DNA from: Mycobacteroides abscessus ATCC 19977
GTDB lineage: Bacteria; Actinomycetota; Actinomycetes; Mycobacteriales; Mycobacteriaceae
Length of the DNA: 64,000 nucleotides
Reading direction: 5' to 3'
Assembly: GCF_000069185.1 (NCBI RefSeq)
Contig: NC_010397.1
Coordinates: 434,001-498,000, forward strand
The notes beneath the pieces were generated by a model that saw only the letters and a list, made by a program, of their open reading frames with translations, was not told the origin of the DNA and did no database searches. Shown one piece after another: positions 63,350-64,000 of this stretch. Position numbers and translations under genes: made by a program. Each line of letters opens with the position of its first letter. Within the stretch, counting starts at the first letter, position 1.

Positions 63350-63909
63350 CCCAGAACGACTTTCGCTCCCTTGGAGCTGTAGCCGCTGTGTAGATCGATT
63401 TCCTTGGGCACAGTGCCCCGCGGCACGTCGTAGACGAGCACCGACCTTTTCTGCGCGCCAGGTCCTAGTTCGGCTCCCGGCTCGAGCTGTTCGGCGTTGC
63501 GGGCCAAGATGTTCGCCATGCTGTCGGGCGTGTACTCCTTGCCCGTCGCGTCCTTGAGCTTCTGTTCGTCGCCGAGGAACGAGCGTGTTGCCTGCCCGAG
63601 GTTGAGCACCTCAAGATGTACGACGACGAATGTCCCGGTCGCCGTTGCCTGCAGCGCCGGATTCGCCACGTCGCCGACGGTTCCGGCGTCGCTTACCCGG
63701 GTGACGACGAAGGCCAGATCGCCGTCGTGTACCTGTTGTCCCACCGCGCCGGGTTTACCGTCCTCCGCCGTTACCACCTTGGTCTCGGCGCCTCCCCCGG
63801 TGCCGCCGACATGGATGAGGGTCGGATGGCTTTCCGATGGGCCGCTGCCTCCGCAGGCGCTGACGAGAGTGCCGATAAGTGCAAGGGGAGTAAGGTATTT
63901 CGTGATCAT
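63346..63909 (-). CDS. DUF4352-type lipoprotein
   Basis: A 187-residue secreted lipoprotein with lipobox LVSACGG (Cys 19) and an Ig-like DUF4352 domain: DLAFVVTRVSDAG, TGTFVVVHLEVLNLGQATRSFLGDEQKLKDATGKEYTPD, RSVLVYDVPRG. Such proteins sit on the outer face of the membrane; function unknown. Confidence 0.85.
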   Translation of the reverse strand: MITKYLTPLALIGTLVSACGGSGPSESHPTLIHVGGTGGGAETKVVTAEDGKPGAVGQQVHDGDLAFVVTRVSDAGTVGDVANPALQATATGTFVVVHLEVLNLGQATRSFLGDEQKLKDATGKEYTPDSMANILARNAEQLEPGAELGPGAQKRSVLVYDVPRGTVPKEIDLHSGYSSKGAKVVLG

Positions 63910-64000
63910 GAAGAGTGCATCACCGGAAGTGTCACCGAGGAGGGGTGTTCCTTGTCGTGGCGCACCTCGAAGTGGATCGGAACGATTCGGCTGGCGGTGG
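63910..64000. other. Window edge
   Basis: Promoter side of the lipoprotein gene and possibly the start of a plus-strand gene; too short to call. Confidence 0.4.

Overview
The window comes from a high-GC, rapidly growing mycobacterium, most likely of the Mycobacteroides abscessus/chelonae group. This rests on the gene order at the two ends, which follows the M. tuberculosis block Rv3660c to Rv3644c (ssd-tadA-tadB-tadC-flp-tadE, then helicase-cspA-Rv3647c-like-topA-cyclase-holB-tRNA-Thr), on the many leaderless genes with TAnnnT -10 boxes, and on two tandem MAB_1171c-type membrane proteins. Gene names were assigned from memory of protein families; no search was run.

Layout. (1) 1-1636: chromosomal ssd (5' end outside the window) and the front of tadA. 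(2) 1637-34727: a foreign block of about 33.1 kb inserted inside tadA, which cuts off the last part of the secretion ATPase. The missing tadA tail reappears at 34723-34889, directly in front of tadB. The left half of the block (2.0-17 kb) carries a HEPN protein resembling the ApeA phage-defence protein with an XRE regulator, several small uncharacterised genes (DUF3892, DUF5343 types), an XRE-ImmA metalloprotease pair, a Tn554-type tnpA-tnpB-tnpC recombinase operon, a TcmP/Gp37-like/AbrB cassette and a broken methanethiol methyltransferase gene. The right half (17-34.4 kb) is a copper island: a His-rich CPH-type P-type ATPase, CopZ, the multicopper oxidase MmcO, an MPT63-like secreted protein with a Cys/Met tail, an lpqS-cysK2-MFS operon, five LpqS-like proteins in all, three paralogous small secreted proteins ending in (V/I)QC, a beta-carbonic anhydrase homologue, an ABM monooxygenase, a polysaccharide deacetylase and an alpha/beta hydrolase. 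Eight copies of a TACCC...GGGTA palindrome of the CsoR/RicR type sit in front of these genes, but no CsoR/RicR gene is visible, so the island is probably controlled by a regulator encoded elsewhere in the genome.

(3) 34.9-37.2 kb: the rest of the tad/flp pilus locus. tadE has no normal start codon. (4) 37.2-47.4 kb: accessory chromosomal genes, namely TetR-mmpS-mmpL, a MarR regulator with an NmrA-type dehydrogenase, a nitrilase operon with its TetR regulator, an HSL-type esterase and an Old Yellow Enzyme. (5) 47.4-56.96 kb: core genes (MrfA/SftH-type helicase, cspA, topA, membrane adenylate cyclase, holB, tRNA-Thr). (6) 57-64 kb: an ImmA protease, two tandem MAB_1171c-type membrane proteins and an EspR-like regulator, then a GAP-family protein, a CPBP protease, DoxX, TetR and a DUF4352-type lipoprotein.

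The copper island is the most striking part. Six of its transcription units start with the same layout: a RicR-like palindrome, a TAnnnT -10 box, 6-7 bases, then the start codon of a leaderless mRNA. The M. tuberculosis arrangement mmcO<->lpqS-cysK2-MFS appears here split into two places and expanded. The insertion couples gain of copper resistance and phage defence with damage to the pilus ATPase.
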